Part shown: positions 61,381 through 64,000 of the stretch, one piece after another
How the letters are laid out: each line of letters opens with the position of its first letter
How positions within the stretch are numbered: the stretch's first letter is position 1
NCBI RefSeq assembly: GCF_038502225.1
Contig: NC_091323.1
Coordinates: 24,076,845 to 24,140,844, forward strand
Length of the DNA stretch: 64,000 nucleotides
Direction: 5' to 3'
Source: Cherax quadricarinatus
Taxonomy: Eukaryota; Arthropoda; Malacostraca; Decapoda; Parastacidae
Position numbers and translations under genes: made by a program
The notes under the pieces: model-generated
What the model was told of the DNA's origin: nothing
What the model saw: only the letters and a program-made list of their open reading frames with translations
Databases searched by the model: none

Positions 61381-63339
61381 GTTAGTTATGACCATAGCAT
61401 ATATTTGTTTCGGAGTGTTTATTTTCCCATTTATATCACGGAAACCGGCAAAGTAATCTTACTGAAACTCACAAGTTGTTACTATGAAAGGACGTGTAGT
61501 AAAACACAGCATTGTAAAAAAATAACAAATATAGGTATACAGCTTAAAATTTGTTGCTGGTTTTCACATATAAAATCTAAATGATTTAAGAAAACTGCAT
61601 AAAAATTTTCATGGTGTACGTTAAACTATTTTAAAAGTTATTTTTTTAAACTTGATGGCTCTATTTCTTAGTGGTACAAAAGAGTTAGTATGATACTGCC
61701 AAATATTCATTAATAGCATTAAGAAATTAGAGACTACAAACCTAAGAAAAAATACCAAATCTACCTCTAGGTAAAACGCCCCATCGTTGGAAGTTTGAAG
61801 CCGAACAGAACCAGCATTTTCCAGTTATCCCGTAATTTTAGGTGTTCATTAGCAATCTATTTAAAAATTTACACCTACCAAGTGTAAATTTATATAGAAT
61901 AATCCTTGTCATGAAATTTGTTTTATAAGTTTAATGCTGATCATAAAAGTCGTTATTTATTTGCAGCCCAATAACAAAGCGAATAATGTGCTTAGGAAAC
62001 CACACCAGAGCTATATGTTTCAAGGAAATACGTTATCTCGTGGATTCCAATGATTAAGTTCTTTGTGTCTGTATACTGGCAAATTTTGCATATACACAAA
62101 CTAAATTTAAGAACTATCCAATCCATTAGATGCGTCAGCCATTAAAGATATAAGCAGTTCAAAAGGGGAATACTCGAATATATTTAACATGATTCTAAGA
62201 GACTTCGTTAGCATTATTTTACACATAGAATTGGCAAATGTGCACCTGCATACTTTATTTTCATTCTCTGCCATCGCCAAATTACAACACACTTCTCTTT
62301 GAATGGTTGAAGTCAAGCAGAATAGACTTTTGCAAATTATTAGGCCTATTCCAGGAAACTTGAGAGTGGGATGTATAACTTTGATCATAGGGCACCGACA
62401 TATGCCTGTAGTTGCATGAACATTACTCTAGTTACCGTATACGAGCGATTACAATTCGAAGCCGATCGGATTAAAGCTTATAAATTAAAATAGTTTGGAG
62501 GAAAAAAATAAGAAAAAAAATCAGGCAACCCCTTATAGGACAAATAATAATAATAATAATGCTGATATTTTAGATGGCTGTAACATAGGTAAGAGGAATA
62601 CATGAGTAGGAATGGTAGAATGTAAGCAGCAGAGTTTGTACTATTAAGTTTTATAAATGGTTTTATTCTTAGTTTATTCCAGTTATTTAAAGTTTAATGT
62701 GGCGTCTTTTTGTTCCAAAAGTTGGCCATCCCTCAATTAGCGAGAGGAAGCGTCTCGGTAGGAAGCTCAATGACAGGAACTTCATTTCTGCAGCTGTTTC
62801 TTGTTCTATTCAGAGTTGCTTTTGGTATTGCCCGATAGAATTATGTCCCTCTCATATGAGTCGACGTGAGGCTATTATTATGACTTCCCAGAGCAGAGAC
62901 CAAGGTGAGGCTGTTAACATTGGCGGGATTCCCGTTGGCGGTAACCTCACTGGCGGAACCTCATGACGGAAACCCCACTGACGAGAGTGGGAACATGGAC
63001 CTGTTGGCCTACCACACTCCTCTCTTTCTCTTGTTTACACTAACATTTACTTATAACTTCAATCCATCAACCCTGAGTTACATAGAGGCAGCATTTATTT
63101 TTAAATGAATCCACTCCAAGAGGCAGTTAATAATAGTTACAATTAACTTCTAAGTGGGGTAGTTTGGATGATTGAATGCCATTTTTCTTAAATACTCCAT
63201 TAAGCAGTGTCCCCCGTTTACGACGTTCCCATTATTTTTTCTAAGGCCAATTATGTAGGCTGATTATGTCTGAGAAAGCACGGAGTGAACTGTTTCGGAT
63301 GTTACTGTAGCGTCTGATGCTTAATGAGACGGAGATGTA
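61381..63339. other. AT-rich intergenic DNA, nothing supported
   Basis: A long stretch without recognisable exons, transposon ends or tandem repeats. The open frames at 62107-62388 (minus) and 62697-62966 (plus) have no supporting splice, promoter or domain evidence. A (TAA)6 run lies near 62545. Confidence 0.5.
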
Positions 63340-63770
63340 TCGCAGGCTTCGCTACACATCAAGACCCAGACGTTCCAAGGTACTATGAATGATAAGACAC
63401 AAAAGCAGTAACTGTTAATTTTATTTAGATAGCGTCATGTTTGTCCAGGTGAAACGTTGTCTGAATAAAATTTCCAATTACAGCTTTAGTGCCTCTAACG
63501 CTACGACTCGTCGGTATTTTTATACCATCTATAGTTACAACTAGGTACCTAGAGAATTCATACGGTGGCCTCACATCAAGACTCAAAGGTAACCAGATAT
63601 CTCTTAAGATCTTACAGTGGCTAAACATCAAAACCTGGAGGTAACAAGGTACCTGGAAAAATATATTACAAGTGGCCACACACTAAGACCTGGAGATACA
63701 AGGTACTTATAAATATCTCACAAGTGGCGGCCTCACATTAAGAGTTGAAGGGTACAAGGAGTCGCGCAGA
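63340..63770. repeat. Short minisatellite, about 55-bp unit
   Basis: Four to five imperfect copies of GTGGCCTCACATCAAGACCT plus GGAGGTAACAAGGTACCT and AATATCTCACA, clearest at 63560-63750, with a more distant copy near 63350. A hammerhead-unit end (GTCGGTATTTTTATACC, 63510) is embedded. Confidence 0.65.
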
Positions 63771-64000
63771 TATACTCAACACTCTGACTGCTACGGGAGT
63801 CCATTAACAAGTTACCTTGCTATACCCTCCAGCACTTTTAAAGCTATCAGAGGAAAAGAAGATCATCAAGTGAGATTATGCAGCGATAATTTATTGATTA
63901 TAAAAATAATCACTTTGCAAGAAAAAACATGTTTGTCAAATATATATTGATAATAAATAGAAAAAATCGATATAAAATGTGTGTTATAAATAATTGCATA
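63771..64000. other. No feature recognised
   Basis: AT-rich DNA to the window end. Confidence 0.4.

Noticed and set aside
62107..62966. Small open frames at 62107-62388 (minus) and 62697-62966 (plus)
   Set aside because: They have no domain, no splice sites and no promoter; lengths are within chance expectation for AT-rich DNA.
63425..63679. Minus-strand 84-codon frame
   Set aside because: It runs across the about 55-bp minisatellite and shows only repeat-derived residues.

Overview
The window reads as nuclear DNA of an arthropod, most probably a decapod crustacean. The grounds are spliced exons with GT-AG borders, a TATA-box promoter, many non-LTR retrotransposons of several clades, tRNA-derived SINEs, a Penelope-like element, a hAT-type MITE, microsatellites, and many short mobile units carrying hammerhead-ribozyme-like motifs. 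I see nothing prokaryotic. Animal origin is certain; decapod is an inference from the repeat families.

Three host genes can be supported, all on the + strand. Gene A (exons 1039-1151, 7828-8751 and 9206-9339, upstream exons outside the window) encodes a proline-rich protein with internal decapeptide-like repeats and a cysteine-rich, VWC-like C-terminus. Its 6.7-kb first visible intron begins with a 25-bp minisatellite of about 110 units that looks like serial duplication of the exon/donor-site junction itself. Genes B (30329-31385, with a TATA box) and C (44776-45928) are small two-exon genes for single-pass membrane proteins that I do not recognise.

Almost everything else is mobile DNA, deeply nested. 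From left to right: a LINE endonuclease fragment (1-690); a Penelope-like element carrying a hAT MITE (3991-5580); 3' fragments of LINE family B (5870-7480); CR1-like copy 1 (10841-15637 plus tail 19447-19592), split by two ribozyme foldback elements and by an I-like LINE with RNase H (15638-19446); CR1-like copy 2 (19791-22440 and 27177-27845), split by a 4.7-kb composite element; CR1 scraps and ribozyme foldbacks (27846-30112); an intact CR1-like ORF2 (32253-35198); a Tx1-like LINE (38022-43959) inserted into another ribozyme foldback; LINE family B with a PHD plus CCCH ORF1 (48005-52300); a second Tx1-like LINE (53406-59720); and SINEs and quiet sequence to the end.

The most striking system is the set of hammerhead-like units. 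At least five families share the order stem I 3 bp, core CUGANGA plus an extra A, stem II, GAAAC, GUH, and their stem I and stem II pairs covary between families. They sit in foldback insertions with 11-15 bp target duplications. In 22441-27176 they form two inverted 420-bp-period arrays flanking an intact 512-codon zinc-knuckle (Gag-like) ORF. This recalls Penelope terminal repeats and animal retrozymes, but the composite is not an arrangement I recognise.
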